A stretch of DNA of 61,236 nucleotides from Paenibacillus pinistramenti (lineage in GTDB: Bacteria; Bacillota; Bacilli; Paenibacillales; Paenibacillaceae): assembly GCF_005869875.1 (NCBI RefSeq), contig NZ_VAWG01000019.1:1-61236 (forward strand), given 5' to 3'. A program made the translations under genes and the position numbers. The notes under the pieces are model-generated. The model searched no databases and had not been told where the DNA came from. It saw only the letters and a program-made list of their open reading frames with translations. Positions 52,292 to 61,236 of this stretch are shown piece by piece (position 1 is the stretch's first letter; the number at the start of each line of letters is the position of its first letter).

Positions 52292-53875
52292 ATGGACAGG
52301 ATTTTGACGGCACTGGACCAGTGGGAGTCCTGGTGCAAGGACGGCTGGAGCATGCTCCCGTATGCGGTCAAACGGACAGGACAGCAGCTTCCGCAAAGCT
52401 GGGAGGAACTGTGGAGACAGGCCTCGCCGTATTCGTTTGTGCTGGAGAGCGGGAAGGACGGCCGGTATACAATAGCAGGAACACACCCGGTTCAGGTCTT
52501 CCGCGGCAAGGGCCATACAGCCAAATTGTTTCACGTGGAAAAAAACGAACAGGAGCATTTTTACGGCGAGCCGCTCCAATTGCTCCAAAGCTGGATGCAG
52601 CGCTATCGTGCCCCTTCTTTTAGCGGGATGGGGGAAATGTCCAAATTCGGCGGCGGGTTTGTGGGCTATCTGAGCTATGACGTGGCCCGTTCCCTGGAGA
52701 AGCTGCCTCGTCTGGCCAAAGACGACCTTCAGCTTGATGATTATATCTGGATGAGGATGGAGGAGGTATGGGTTTACGACCATGAAGCCGGCGAGGTTTA
52801 TGCCATCGTGCATGTTCCTCTAACTGAGCAAGCCGCGCAGGAGAATGGCCGGAAGCTCCTTCATGAGCAGTATGAGCAGGCTGCCCGCCAGGCAGAAGCT
52901 ATGCTCGACTATTGGAGCGGGCTTGTCCTTCAAGCCGAGTTCTCATCGGAAAATAAGCTGCGCCGCCAGCTCGCTTCCGCTCCGCCGCAGTGGGACTTGG
53001 CTGCGCCGATGGCCGAGGAAGGCTGGAGCTCTGCGTTCAGCCAAGCTGGATTTGAGGCGGCCGTCAGGCGGATCAAGGAATACATCGCTGCAGGCGATGT
53101 TTTTCAGGTGAACCTGTCGATGCGCCGACAGCGCCGCTTGGAAGCGACCGCTGAAGAGCTGTATGAATGGTTCAGGCTGACCAACCCTTCCCCTTATATG
53201 GGACTGCTGCGGTTTCCGGAATTCCAGCTTGTTTCGGGCTCGCCGGAGCTGCTGGTCAGCCTGCACGAAGGAAGGATGAGCGCCCGCCCGATCGCCGGAA
53301 CCCGCCGCCGGGGCAAAGATGTGGCGGAAGATGCCGCCATGGCCGCCGAGCTGCTGGCCAGCGAGAAGGAACGGGCCGAGCATATTATGCTCGTCGACCT
53401 GGAGCGCAATGATCTGGGCCGTGTGGCCGCTTACGGCTCGGTCCGGGTCAGCGAGCTGCTTAAAGTGGAGCATTACTCCCATGTGATGCACCTTGTTTCG
53501 CAGGTGGAAGGGGAGCTGGCGGAAGGGCGGAGCCTGTTTGACCTGATCGCTGCTGCTTTTCCGGGCGGAACTATTACCGGTGCTCCCAAGGTGCGGACCA
53601 TGGAGATCATTGAGGAGCTGGAGCCGGTAACCCGCGGCCCGTACACCGGATCTATCGGATGGATTGACTATCGGGGAAATATGGAATTAAATATTGTCAT
53701 CAGGACTATGATTGTACAAGATGGTTACGGTCATATCCAAACCGGAGCCGGAGTCGTTATCGACTCTGATCCGTACAGGGAGTACAGAGAGTGTGAGAAT
53801 AAGGCAAGAGCTGCCCGCGCGGCGGTCCGCTTCAGCGAACTGATCCGGGAGCAGGCGGCTTTGGCCGGAGACTAG
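52292..53875 (+). CDS. pabB: Aminodeoxychorismate synthase component I
   Basis: Chorismate-using enzyme of 527 residues that, with PabA, makes 4-amino-4-deoxychorismate for folate. The N-terminal domain has GGFVGYLSYDVAR near residue 118; the C-terminal chorismate domain has AGDVFQVNLS, LVSGSPELLVSL, PIAGTRRRG at 333-341, MLVDLERNDLGRVAAYG and FPGGTITGAPKVR. Position 335 is Ala, where E. coli PabB has a reactive Lys (PIKGT); this is TrpE-like, but the pabA/pabC/folP context supports PabB. GAGGG precedes ATG 52292. Confidence 0.92.
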   Translation: MDRILTALDQWESWCKDGWSMLPYAVKRTGQQLPQSWEELWRQASPYSFVLESGKDGRYTIAGTHPVQVFRGKGHTAKLFHVEKNEQEHFYGEPLQLLQSWMQRYRAPSFSGMGEMSKFGGGFVGYLSYDVARSLEKLPRLAKDDLQLDDYIWMRMEEVWVYDHEAGEVYAIVHVPLTEQAAQENGRKLLHEQYEQAARQAEAMLDYWSGLVLQAEFSSENKLRRQLASAPPQWDLAAPMAEEGWSSAFSQAGFEAAVRRIKEYIAAGDVFQVNLSMRRQRRLEATAEELYEWFRLTNPSPYMGLLRFPEFQLVSGSPELLVSLHEGRMSARPIAGTRRRGKDVAEDAAMAAELLASEKERAEHIMLVDLERNDLGRVAAYGSVRVSELLKVEHYSHVMHLVSQVEGELAEGRSLFDLIAAAFPGGTITGAPKVRTMEIIEELEPVTRGPYTGSIGWIDYRGNMELNIVIRTMIVQDGYGHIQTGAGVVIDSDPYREYRECENKARAARAAVRFSELIREQAALAGD

Positions 53876-53890
53876 AGGAGCTGAGTTTAG

Positions 53891-54484
53891 ATGATTTTGG
53901 TGATTGATAACTATGATTCGTTTACGTATAACCTGGTACAGTATTTGGGTGAGCTTGGAGAAGAGGTTGTCGTGAAGCGGAACGACGAGATTGACCTGGA
54001 TGGCATCCGCCGGCTTAACCCGGACCATATCCTGATCTCTCCGGGTCCTTGTACGCCTAATGAAGCCGGGATCAGCCTGGCGCTGATCGAGTCGTTTAAG
54101 GGTGAAATTCCGATCTTCGGCGTTTGTCTGGGACACCAGGCTATCGGCCAGGCCTTTGGCGGGAATGTGATCCGGGCGGAGCGCCTGATGCATGGCAAAA
54201 CATCGCCGATTCTCCATAACGGACAATCGGTGTTTGAAGGACTTCCTTCCCCTTTTACAGCAACACGCTATCATTCCCTGCTGGTAGAGCGCAGCTCGCT
54301 TCCGGATTGCCTGGAGATCACGGCTGAAACTGAAGCGGGAGAGATTATGGGACTGCGTCATAAAGAGTACGACGTTGAAGGTGTACAGTTCCATCCGGAG
54401 TCCATCGTAACCGATCATGGCCGTGCGATTCTGAAGAATTTTCTGAAGCGCACAAAGCGTACCAAGAAAGAAGCGAGCGTATGA
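53891..54484 (+). CDS. pabA: Aminodeoxychorismate/anthranilate synthase component II (glutamine amidotransferase)
   Basis: Class I glutamine amidotransferase of 197 residues that supplies ammonia to PabB; in B. subtilis the same protein also serves anthranilate synthase (TrpG). [18 protein letters not shown] opens the protein, the catalytic Cys is in [16 protein letters not shown] near residue 79 and the His/Glu pair in VQFHPESI near 170. GAGGAG is upstream. It overlaps pabC by 4 bases. Whether it also serves a TrpE cannot be decided from this window. Confidence 0.95.
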   Translation: MILVIDNYDSFTYNLVQYLGELGEEVVVKRNDEIDLDGIRRLNPDHILISPGPCTPNEAGISLALIESFKGEIPIFGVCLGHQAIGQAFGGNVIRAERLMHGKTSPILHNGQSVFEGLPSPFTATRYHSLLVERSSLPDCLEITAETEAGEIMGLRHKEYDVEGVQFHPESIVTDHGRAILKNFLKRTKRTKKEASV

Positions 54485-55392
54485 ATTATATCGGCATAAA
54501 CGGCACCCTCGTGCCTGCCGCCCAAGCCATGGTATCCGTTATGGATCATGGCTTTTTGTACGGTATGGGCCTTTTTGAAACCTTCCGCACCTATAGCGGG
54601 GTTCCTTTTCTTTTCAAAGAACACCTGGACAGGCTGAGGGACGGCTGCCGGACCGTCGGTATACGCGCTGAACTTGATGAAGCCGGCATTATGGCGCTGA
54701 TCCGGGAGCTGATGGCAGCTAACGGGCTGCAGGACGCCTATATCCGTTATACGCTTACGGCCGGTGAAGCTCCTTTTGGTCTGCCGAGCGAGCCCTATGG
54801 CCATCCCGCTGAGGTGGTCTACGTCAGGCCGCTGCCGCAGCCGGCAGCAGATCTGTACACGAGAGGCAAAGCGCTGTATGTGCTCAGCACGCCAAGGAAT
54901 ACGCCGGAGACGCCGGTCCGGCTTAAGTCGCTTCATTATATGAACAATATTATGGCGAAGCAGGAGCTGATGGAGCTGGAACGCCGGTTTGGCTCCCAGG
55001 CCAATCCGGAAGGGCTTGCTTCGGAGGGACTGCTGCTTACCCGTGACGGCGAGCTTGCCGAGGGCATTGTCAGCAATCTTTTTATCGTGTCGGAAGGACA
55101 GCTGCATACGCCCTCCATTGATCGGGGAATCCTCCCCGGCATTACCCGCAGCAAAGTAATCGAGCTGGCTAAAGCAGCGGGCGTGAAGGTGATTCAAGGC
55201 CGGTTTGGCCGCGAGCTGTTGACTTCGGCGGACGAGATTTTTCTGACCAGCTCGATTCAGGAGCTTACGCCGGTTACGAAAGTGATTAGGCCGAACGGGA
55301 GCTTTTTTGTTATCGGCAGCGGCACCGCAGGCCCCCTCACGCTCAAGCTGCTGCACAGCTATCGGAATCTGACAGGAGGTTATTCAAAATGA
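54481..55392 (+). CDS. pabC: 4-amino-4-deoxychorismate lyase
   Basis: PLP fold-type IV enzyme of 303 residues that splits aminodeoxychorismate into p-aminobenzoate and pyruvate. It shows [19 protein letters not shown] near residue 22, the PLP lysine in [17 protein letters not shown] near 148, [10 protein letters not shown] near 194 and [20 protein letters not shown] near 211. ATG 54481 overlaps the pabA stop and its own stop overlaps the folP start, so the operon is tightly coupled. Confidence 0.94.
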   Translation: MNYIGINGTLVPAAQAMVSVMDHGFLYGMGLFETFRTYSGVPFLFKEHLDRLRDGCRTVGIRAELDEAGIMALIRELMAANGLQDAYIRYTLTAGEAPFGLPSEPYGHPAEVVYVRPLPQPAADLYTRGKALYVLSTPRNTPETPVRLKSLHYMNNIMAKQELMELERRFGSQANPEGLASEGLLLTRDGELAEGIVSNLFIVSEGQLHTPSIDRGILPGITRSKVIELAKAAGVKVIQGRFGRELLTSADEIFLTSSIQELTPVTKVIRPNGSFFVIGSGTAGPLTLKLLHSYRNLTGGYSK

Positions 55393-56225
55393 AACCGATC
55401 ATCTATGAACGTAAATACAACTGCGGAACAGCCAGCTTTGAACTTGGGCCCCGCACCCTTATTATGGGGATTTTGAACGCCACGCCCGATTCTTTCTCTG
55501 ACGGAGGACTCTATAACGATACGGAAAAGGCAGTCGCCCATGCGCTAAGCATGATTGAGGCAGGAGCAGAAATTATCGATGTAGGCGGTGAATCTACCCG
55601 GCCGGGTCATGACCCCGTCAGTCAGGAGGAAGAGCTGAACCGCGTGCTGCCCGTCATTCAAGCCGTTCATAAGGCCGCGCCGCACATCCCGATCTCCGTC
55701 GATACCTATAAGGCTGAGGTGGCAAGGCAGTCGCTGCTCGCCGGCGCCCACATTATCAATGATATCTGGGGCTTCAAAAAGGACCCCAAAATGGCTGCTG
55801 TCGCTGCAGAGTTCGGCTGTCCGGCCATCCTGATGCACAATCGGGACAACATGGATTACGGCGACTTGGCAGAAGATATGATTGCCGATCTTAAGGAAAG
55901 CATTGAAATTGCGCTTCGGGCCGGAGTGAAGCCGGAGCAGATCATCCTCGATCCTGGAATCGGTTTTGCCAAAACCTATCAGCATAACCTTGAGGCGATG
56001 CGCTCACTGCACAAGCTGGCTGAAATGGGTTATCCGCTGCTCCTGGCCACCTCACGAAAAAGATTCATCCGCACCGTCCTGGACGTACCGGTTGATGAGA
56101 CCGTATTTGGCACAGCCGCAACTGTCGCGTTCGGGATAGCCCAGGGCTGTCAGATCGTCCGCGTCCATGACGTGAAGGAGATCAAACAGACCGCGCTGAT
56201 GTGCGATGCTATGCTGTATGGTTGA
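55389..56225 (+). CDS. folP: Dihydropteroate synthase
   Basis: Joins p-aminobenzoate to dihydropterin pyrophosphate; target of sulfonamides (gene named sul in B. subtilis). The 278 residues have IMGILNATPDSFSDGGLYND near residue 26, IIDVGGESTRPGHDPVS near 59, PISVDTYKAEVARQSL near 98, HIINDIWGFKKDP near 118 and LLATSRKRFI near 216. AGGAGG lies 9 bases before the ATG, which overlaps the pabC stop. Confidence 0.97.
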   Translation: MKPIIYERKYNCGTASFELGPRTLIMGILNATPDSFSDGGLYNDTEKAVAHALSMIEAGAEIIDVGGESTRPGHDPVSQEEELNRVLPVIQAVHKAAPHIPISVDTYKAEVARQSLLAGAHIINDIWGFKKDPKMAAVAAEFGCPAILMHNRDNMDYGDLAEDMIADLKESIEIALRAGVKPEQIILDPGIGFAKTYQHNLEAMRSLHKLAEMGYPLLLATSRKRFIRTVLDVPVDETVFGTAATVAFGIAQGCQIVRVHDVKEIKQTALMCDAMLYG

Positions 56226-56328
56226 TCTGCTGCTATAGTTACCGGATAATCGGATAATAAATATACTCGTTACTCTCTTTATCACTAGATATGTACACGA
56301 ACCAAGTTCAGCATAGGAGGAGCAGTTC

Positions 56329-56691
56329 ATGGATAAGATGGTGCTTCGGCGCATGGAGTATTACGGATATCATGGAGTTTTTGAAGAGGAAAGGAAGCTG
56401 GGCCAGCGGTTCTACCTCGATCTTGAACTCCAGATGGATCTGCGGCAAGCAGGGGAAACGGACGACCTGAACAAAACGGTAAATTATGCCGAAGTCCACG
56501 AGCGGGTCAAAGCTATTGTTGAAAATAAGAGCTTCAAGCTCATCGAGGCGCTTGCCGAGCATATTGCATCCGATCTGCTTGACACTTATACTGTTATAAG
56601 TGCGCTGACGGTCAAGCTGACCAAACCGCATCCGCCGTTTGACATTCATTTTGAAGGGGTAACGGTTGAGCTGTTTAGAACGAGAAAGTGA
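56329..56691 (+). CDS. folB: Dihydroneopterin aldolase
   Basis: Cleaves 7,8-dihydroneopterin in folate synthesis. The 120-residue protein has the typical start MDKMVLRRMEYYGYHGVFEE, the VNYAEVHERVK segment with the conserved Tyr near residue 53, FKLIEALAEHIA near 68 with the active-site Glu and the lysine in VKLTKPHPPF near 98. AGGAGGAG precedes the ATG. It is about 100 bases after folP, a gap without a clear terminator. Confidence 0.95.
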   Translation: MDKMVLRRMEYYGYHGVFEEERKLGQRFYLDLELQMDLRQAGETDDLNKTVNYAEVHERVKAIVENKSFKLIEALAEHIASDLLDTYTVISALTVKLTKPHPPFDIHFEGVTVELFRTRK

Positions 56692-56700
56692 GTATAAGCG

Positions 56701-57258
56701 ATGAATGAGCACATGTCCTCTGAGCATTTGGAGGCTTATATAGCGTTGGGGGCTAATCTGGGCGACCGCGAAGCAACCTTGATGGAAGCAATCCGGACAC
56801 TGGACGGTCACCCCCGCATTGCGGTAACGCGTTGTTCAAATATGTACGAAACCGAGCCTGTCGGCTATGTAGAACAGCCCAATTTTGTAAACATGGCTGT
56901 ATCGGTTACAACCAGCCTGTCACCGGAGGAACTGCTGGACTTTATGCTGCAAACGGAACAGCTTCTGGGACGGGAGCGCAGCATCCGCTGGGGTCCTCGT
57001 ACCGTTGACCTTGATTTGCTGTGGATGGGCGGCCTGAGCCTGGACACACCCAAGCTGACCCTGCCGCATCCCAGAATGATGGAACGGGCCTTCGTGCTTG
57101 TTCCCCTTGCAGACATTGTCCCGTTTGCAGATTCGGCTGCCACGGCAGTCCTTCGCGGAAGAATTGATCAGGCTTTAGGTCAGCTCCCGGAGAAGAAAGG
57201 AATTTGGCTTTGGAAAATATGCAGCTGGCGCAGCGAATCCGCGCCTTCAGAAAACTAA
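56701..57258 (+). CDS. folK: 6-hydroxymethyl-7,8-dihydropterin pyrophosphokinase
   Basis: Transfers pyrophosphate from ATP to hydroxymethyl-dihydropterin, the substrate of FolP. The 185 residues contain AYIALGANLGDREATL near residue 12, YETEPVGYVEQPNFVNMAV near 48, RWGPRTVDLDLLWMG near 98 and LTLPHPRMMERAFVLVPL near 120. The ATG at 56701 is used; ATG 56713 is possible. The last 49 bases overlap the next gene in another frame, and the C-terminal tail is therefore atypical. Confidence 0.94.
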   Translation: MNEHMSSEHLEAYIALGANLGDREATLMEAIRTLDGHPRIAVTRCSNMYETEPVGYVEQPNFVNMAVSVTTSLSPEELLDFMLQTEQLLGRERSIRWGPRTVDLDLLWMGGLSLDTPKLTLPHPRMMERAFVLVPLADIVPFADSAATAVLRGRIDQALGQLPEKKGIWLWKICSWRSESAPSEN

Positions 57259-57419
57259 AAGGCTACACCCAGGCAAAGCTTGCCGCCGAGAGCGGCGTAT
57301 CACTGGCCATCCTTGGCGCAATCGAGCGCGGCAACCGCCGTGTAGATGAACAAATTTTAACTAAAATTGCAGACAGCCTGGGCATAACGGTATCGGAACT
57401 TACAGATCTGACGAAATAG
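57210..57419 (+). CDS. yazB: Small XRE-family DNA-binding protein (YazB)
   Basis: Helix-turn-helix protein of 69 residues that is almost nothing but the Cro/CI-type domain: IRAFRKLKGYTQAKLAAESG, then VSLAILGAIERGNRRVDEQI and LTKIADSLGITVSELTDL. It lies between folK and dusB as in B. subtilis, where it is uncharacterised. TTG 57210 is preferred, with AAAGGA 8 bases upstream; TTG 57204 and ATG 57219 are alternatives. Target unknown; control of the folate genes is possible but only a guess from position. Confidence 0.88.
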   Translation: MENMQLAQRIRAFRKLKGYTQAKLAAESGVSLAILGAIERGNRRVDEQILTKIADSLGITVSELTDLTK

Positions 57420-57447
57420 AATCTACAATAGAAGGGGTGTGCAGAAC

Positions 57448-58449
57448 ATGCTGAAGATCGGCGATATTGAAATGAAGAACCAGGTTGTACTGGCCCCTAT
57501 GGCGGGGGTGTGCAACCCGGCTTTTCGCCTGATCGCCAAAGAGTTTGGAACCGGTCTGGTTTGCGCGGAAATGGTCAGCGGCAAAGCGATTCTGCACGGC
57601 AACGAGCGGACGCGCGAAATGCTGTTCGTCGACGAACGGGAGAAGCCGCTCAGCCTGCAGATTTTTGGCGGGGACAAGGATTCCCTGGTGGAAGCCGCCA
57701 AGATCGTCGACCAGGAGACGAATGCCGATATCATTGATATCAATATGGGCTGCCCAGCCCCAAAAGTAACGAAGATGGACGCCGGCGCCAAATGGCTGCT
57801 TGATCCGAATAAAATTAACGAAATGGTTGCTGCAGTTGTAGCCGTCGTCAAGAAGCCTGTAACGGTAAAAATGCGCATTGGCTGGGATCATGATCACATC
57901 TATGTCATTGATAATGTCAAGGCTGTTGAAGCTGCAGGAGGCCAGGCCGTCAGTATTCACGGACGGACCCGGGAGCAGCTGTACACGGGCACAGCAGACT
58001 GGAGCTACATCAAGGAGGCCAAAGAGGCCGTGTCCATCCCGATTATCGGCAATGGCGACGTGGCTACGCCGGAGGATGCGCGCCGCATGCTGGATGAAAC
58101 CGGCTGCGACGGCGTGATGATCGGCCGGGGAGCTCTTGGCAACCCTTGGATGCTTTATCGTACCGTTGAATATCTGAAGACCGGCGTATTAATGCCTGAA
58201 CCGGATGCAGCAGAAAAAATCCGGATTGCCATCCTTCATATGGACCGTCTAGTTGCGCTGCGCGGCGAGCATGTCGCCGTCAGGGAGATGCGCAAGCACA
58301 TCGCTTGGTATCTGAAGGGGCTTAAAGGCGGCACCCGGATTAAAGACCTCATTATGGAGGAGACCAGACGCGACGAAATGGAACGGATCCTGAAGGAATT
58401 CGTTGCTAAGCTGCAGGAAGCCGGAGAAGACAAGATGCAGCCGGCTTAA
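57448..58449 (+). CDS. dusB: tRNA-dihydrouridine synthase (DusB family)
   Basis: FMN enzyme of 333 residues that reduces uridines in tRNA D-loops; called YacF in B. subtilis. It shows VVLAPMAGVCNPAFRLIAKE near residue 13, SLQIFGGDKDSLVEAA near 69, DINMGCPAPKVTKMDAGAKW near 95 with the catalytic Cys, VKMRIGWD near 137 and GDGVMIGRGALGNPW-like flavin phosphate binding near 222. ATG 57448 has AGAAGGGG 10 bases upstream. Confidence 0.94.
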   Translation: MLKIGDIEMKNQVVLAPMAGVCNPAFRLIAKEFGTGLVCAEMVSGKAILHGNERTREMLFVDEREKPLSLQIFGGDKDSLVEAAKIVDQETNADIIDINMGCPAPKVTKMDAGAKWLLDPNKINEMVAAVVAVVKKPVTVKMRIGWDHDHIYVIDNVKAVEAAGGQAVSIHGRTREQLYTGTADWSYIKEAKEAVSIPIIGNGDVATPEDARRMLDETGCDGVMIGRGALGNPWMLYRTVEYLKTGVLMPEPDAAEKIRIAILHMDRLVALRGEHVAVREMRKHIAWYLKGLKGGTRIKDLIMEETRRDEMERILKEFVAKLQEAGEDKMQPA

Positions 58450-58509
58450 ACCGCTGCTTTTTCCTGAATTTACATGGATATGACAGGGCTGTTTTCATTT
58501 TACGTGTCA

Positions 58510-58538
58510 TTGACAATTTGCAGAGGTTAACCTATAAT
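58510..58538 (+). promoter_or_regulatory. Sigma-A promoter of greA
   Basis: Perfect TTGACA (58510-58515), 17 bases, perfect TATAAT (58533-58538). The transcription start near 58545 leaves a leader of about 218 bases. Confidence 0.9.
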
Positions 58539-58576
58539 TTCTCAGTATAAATTCGCCATTTGGAGATTACTTCCAT

Positions 58577-58598
58577 GGAATGAGTGCGTTCTCATTCC
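58577..58598 (+). other. Hairpin 1 in the greA leader
   Basis: GGAATGAG and CTCATTCC form a perfect 8-bp stem with loop TGCGTT. No T run follows. Confidence 0.6.
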
Positions 58599-58706
58599 TG
58601 CATCATTGCATATGATATTCTCAAATAGTACGTGATTACTTCACGGCCGGCACCCGCTTCTATGGTGCTTGCTGCCTCCGCGATGATAGGCTCTTGTCCA
58701 AGAGGC

Positions 58707-58723
58707 CTGCACCTGGGGTGCAG
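58707..58723 (+). other. Hairpin 2 in the greA leader
   Basis: CTGCACC and GGTGCAG pair around a 3-base loop about 40 bases before the ATG, followed after 8 bases by AAAATTTTT. Together with hairpin 1 it suggests a structured leader. I recognise no known RNA family in it. Confidence 0.5.
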
Positions 58724-58762
58724 AGGGCGAAAATTTTTCCCATGACAGGAGAATCGGTTGAG

Positions 58763-59239
58763 ATGAGCGATAAAGAAGTTATTCTGACGCAGGATGGTCT
58801 CAAGAGACTTGAAGAAGAACTTGAAAATTTGAAATCCGTTAAGCGGCGCGAAGTGGCTGAGCGGATTAAAGTAGCGATCGGCTACGGTGATATCAGTGAG
58901 AACTCGGAGTACGAAGACGCCAAGAATGAGCAGGCATTTATTGAAGGCCGGATTTTGACCCTGGAGAAAATGCTTCGCAATGCGCGTATTATCAGCAATG
59001 ATGATATAGATACTGATATTGTGAGCGTCGGAGTTACTGTAACTGTTGAGGATCTGGAATTTGGCGATACGATGGAATATGTCATTGTGGGTACGGCTGA
59101 GTCCGACCCGCTGCAGAATAAAATCTCCAATGAAAGTCCAGTAGGCAAAGCCATTCTCGGCAAATCCAAAGGTGCCATTGTTGACGTAGCTGTTCCGGCA
59201 GGTACAATTCAATATAAAATTATTGATATCAAGAAATAA
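58763..59239 (+). CDS. greA: Transcription elongation factor GreA
   Basis: Rescues backtracked RNA polymerase by promoting transcript cleavage. The 158 residues comprise an N-terminal coiled coil (about 8-75) with the acidic tip [15 protein letters not shown] near residue 41 and a C-terminal globular domain with [17 protein letters not shown] near 120. AGGAGA lies 10 bases before ATG 58763. In B. subtilis greA is elsewhere; here it stands between dusB and lysS. Confidence 0.97.
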   Translation: MSDKEVILTQDGLKRLEEELENLKSVKRREVAERIKVAIGYGDISENSEYEDAKNEQAFIEGRILTLEKMLRNARIISNDDIDTDIVSVGVTVTVEDLEFGDTMEYVIVGTAESDPLQNKISNESPVGKAILGKSKGAIVDVAVPAGTIQYKIIDIKK

Positions 59240-59255
59240 GAACCTTTATGAATGC

Positions 59256-59285
59256 AAGAAGCTTCCCTTAGGAAGCTTCTTTCCC
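59256..59285 (+). terminator. Terminator after greA
   Basis: AGAAGCTTCC and GGAAGCTTCT form a perfect 10-bp stem with loop CTTA, followed by TTCCCTGTTTTTG. Confidence 0.85.
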
Positions 59286-59303
59286 TGTTTTTGTGTAACC
59301 TAA

Positions 59304-60863
<1,560 letters not shown>

Positions 60864-60883
60864 GCTTTATGATATTGATCCGT

Positions 60884-60921
60884 AAAGGAACAACAAGTGC
60901 TCGCTTGTTGTTCCTTTATTA
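60884..60921 (+). terminator. Terminator after lysS
   Basis: AAAGGAACAACAAG and CTTGTTGTTCCTTT form a perfect 14-bp stem with loop TGCTCG, followed by ATTATTT. Confidence 0.93.
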
Positions 60922-60967
60922 TTTATTGGCTAGCTCTATTTGTAGATCAAAGCATATTAAAAAAAGC

Positions 60968-60996
60968 TTGTCATCTATGTAAGACTGTAATATATT
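60968..60996 (+). promoter_or_regulatory. rRNA operon promoter P1
   Basis: TTGTCA (60968-60973), 17 bases, TATATT (60991-60996), preceded by an A-rich stretch that could act as an UP element. Confidence 0.7.
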
Positions 60997-61050
60997 ATTC
61001 TTTACCGGCAGACGCCGAACCTTATCTCGAAAAAAAGCTTAGAAAAAAAC

Positions 61051-61079
61051 TTGCAAACTGTTTTGAGATGTGGTATTCT
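61051..61079 (+). promoter_or_regulatory. rRNA operon promoter P2
   Basis: TTGCAA (61051-61056), 17 bases and TATTCT (61074-61079) with an extended TG (61071-61072). A perfect TATAAT at 61079-61084 overlaps it, but its best -35 is 22 bases away. Tandem promoters are usual for rRNA operons. Confidence 0.65.
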
Positions 61080-61117
61080 ATAATAGTTGTCGCTGATGAC
61101 GATGAAATGAAAAGCTT

Positions 61118-61135
61118 GATCTTTGAAAACTGAAC
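61118..61135 (+). promoter_or_regulatory. rRNA leader boxA-like antitermination site
   Basis: GATCTTTGAAAACTGAAC is the typical boxA-type sequence of Bacillales rRNA leaders. A short ACGAGT/ACTCGT hairpin follows at 61155-61170. Confidence 0.65.
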
Positions 61136-61198
61136 AACGAGTGAGAAATAAACAACGAGTAACAACTCGTCAGATTCAAAATGAGCTACAAACTTTAC

Positions 61199-61236
61199 TT
61201 TTATGGAGAGTTTGATCCTGGCTCAGGACGAACGCT
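61199..61236 (+). rRNA. 16S ribosomal RNA, 5' end (partial)
   Basis: The window ends in TTTATGGAGAGTTTGATCC followed by TGGCTCAGGACGAACGCT, the universal 5' end of bacterial 16S rRNA. The gene continues past the window. Confidence 0.97.

Noticed and set aside
60897..61133. 78-codon frame in the rRNA promoter region
   Set aside because: It spans a terminator, both rRNA promoters and boxA; composition follows those elements.

Overview
The window is a stretch of a low-to-mid GC, endospore-forming Firmicute, most likely Paenibacillus or a close relative. It begins in the 3' end of a 23S rRNA gene (followed by 5S) and ends at the first bases of a 16S rRNA gene. In between lies the conserved origin-proximal block known from Bacillus subtilis: csfB-yaaO-tmk-darA-yaaR-holB-ricT-yabA-yabB-rsmI-abrB, tatD-yabE-rnmV-ksgA-yabG-veg-sspF-ispE-purR-spoVG-glmU-prs, pth-fin-mfd-spoVT-yabM-mazG, rqcP-yabP-yabQ-divIC-yabR-spoIIE-yabS-yabT-tilS-hprT-ftsH, coaX-hslO-cysK-pabB-pabA-pabC-folP-folB-folK-yazB-dusB and greA-lysS. 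Nearly all genes are on the + strand, reading away from the presumed origin; the exceptions are an unknown membrane protein, abrB and one small overlooked gene.

The departures from the B. subtilis order are informative. metS is replaced by a large HD-domain phosphohydrolase with a cluster of Spo0A-box-like sites in front of it. yazA, yabJ (ridA), ctc and yacD are missing from their usual places. A PrsA-type foldase lies between mfd and spoVT, an HU gene precedes rqcP, a nadA-nadB-nadC operon sits between ftsH and coaX, and greA precedes lysS. Between prs and pth a 66-codon minus-strand frame, lacking a normal start codon, encodes a protein that resembles an Sm/Hfq-type small beta-barrel.

Functionally the window mixes DNA replication and repair (tmk, holB, yabA, mfd, hup), rRNA and tRNA maturation or modification (rnmV, ksgA, rsmI, yabB, tilS, dusB, pth, lysS), cell wall and division (glmU, yabE, divIC, yabM, ftsH), cofactor synthesis (NAD, CoA, folate/PABA, isoprenoids, PRPP), redox and cysteine metabolism (hslO, cysK) and sporulation (csfB, ricT, yabG, sspF, spoVG, fin, spoVT, yabP, yabQ, spoIIE, yabS/yabT).

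Regulatory signals readable by eye include sigma-F-type promoters before csfB and fin, a sigma-H promoter before spoVG, a sigma-G-type promoter before spoVT, an unusual 21-bp-spaced promoter with an upstream Spo0A box before spoIIE, a Spo0A box just downstream of the abrB promoter, a ydaO-type (c-di-AMP) riboswitch with terminator before yabE, two tandem consensus promoters before veg, and many intrinsic terminators. No CRISPR array, insertion sequence, prophage or tRNA gene was seen. A GC-rich 475-bp spacer before mazG carries a perfect 61-bp direct repeat and has no obvious function. The closest things to something undescribed are the Sm-like small ORF, the Spo0A-box-flanked HD gene in the metS slot, and this GC-rich repeat spacer.
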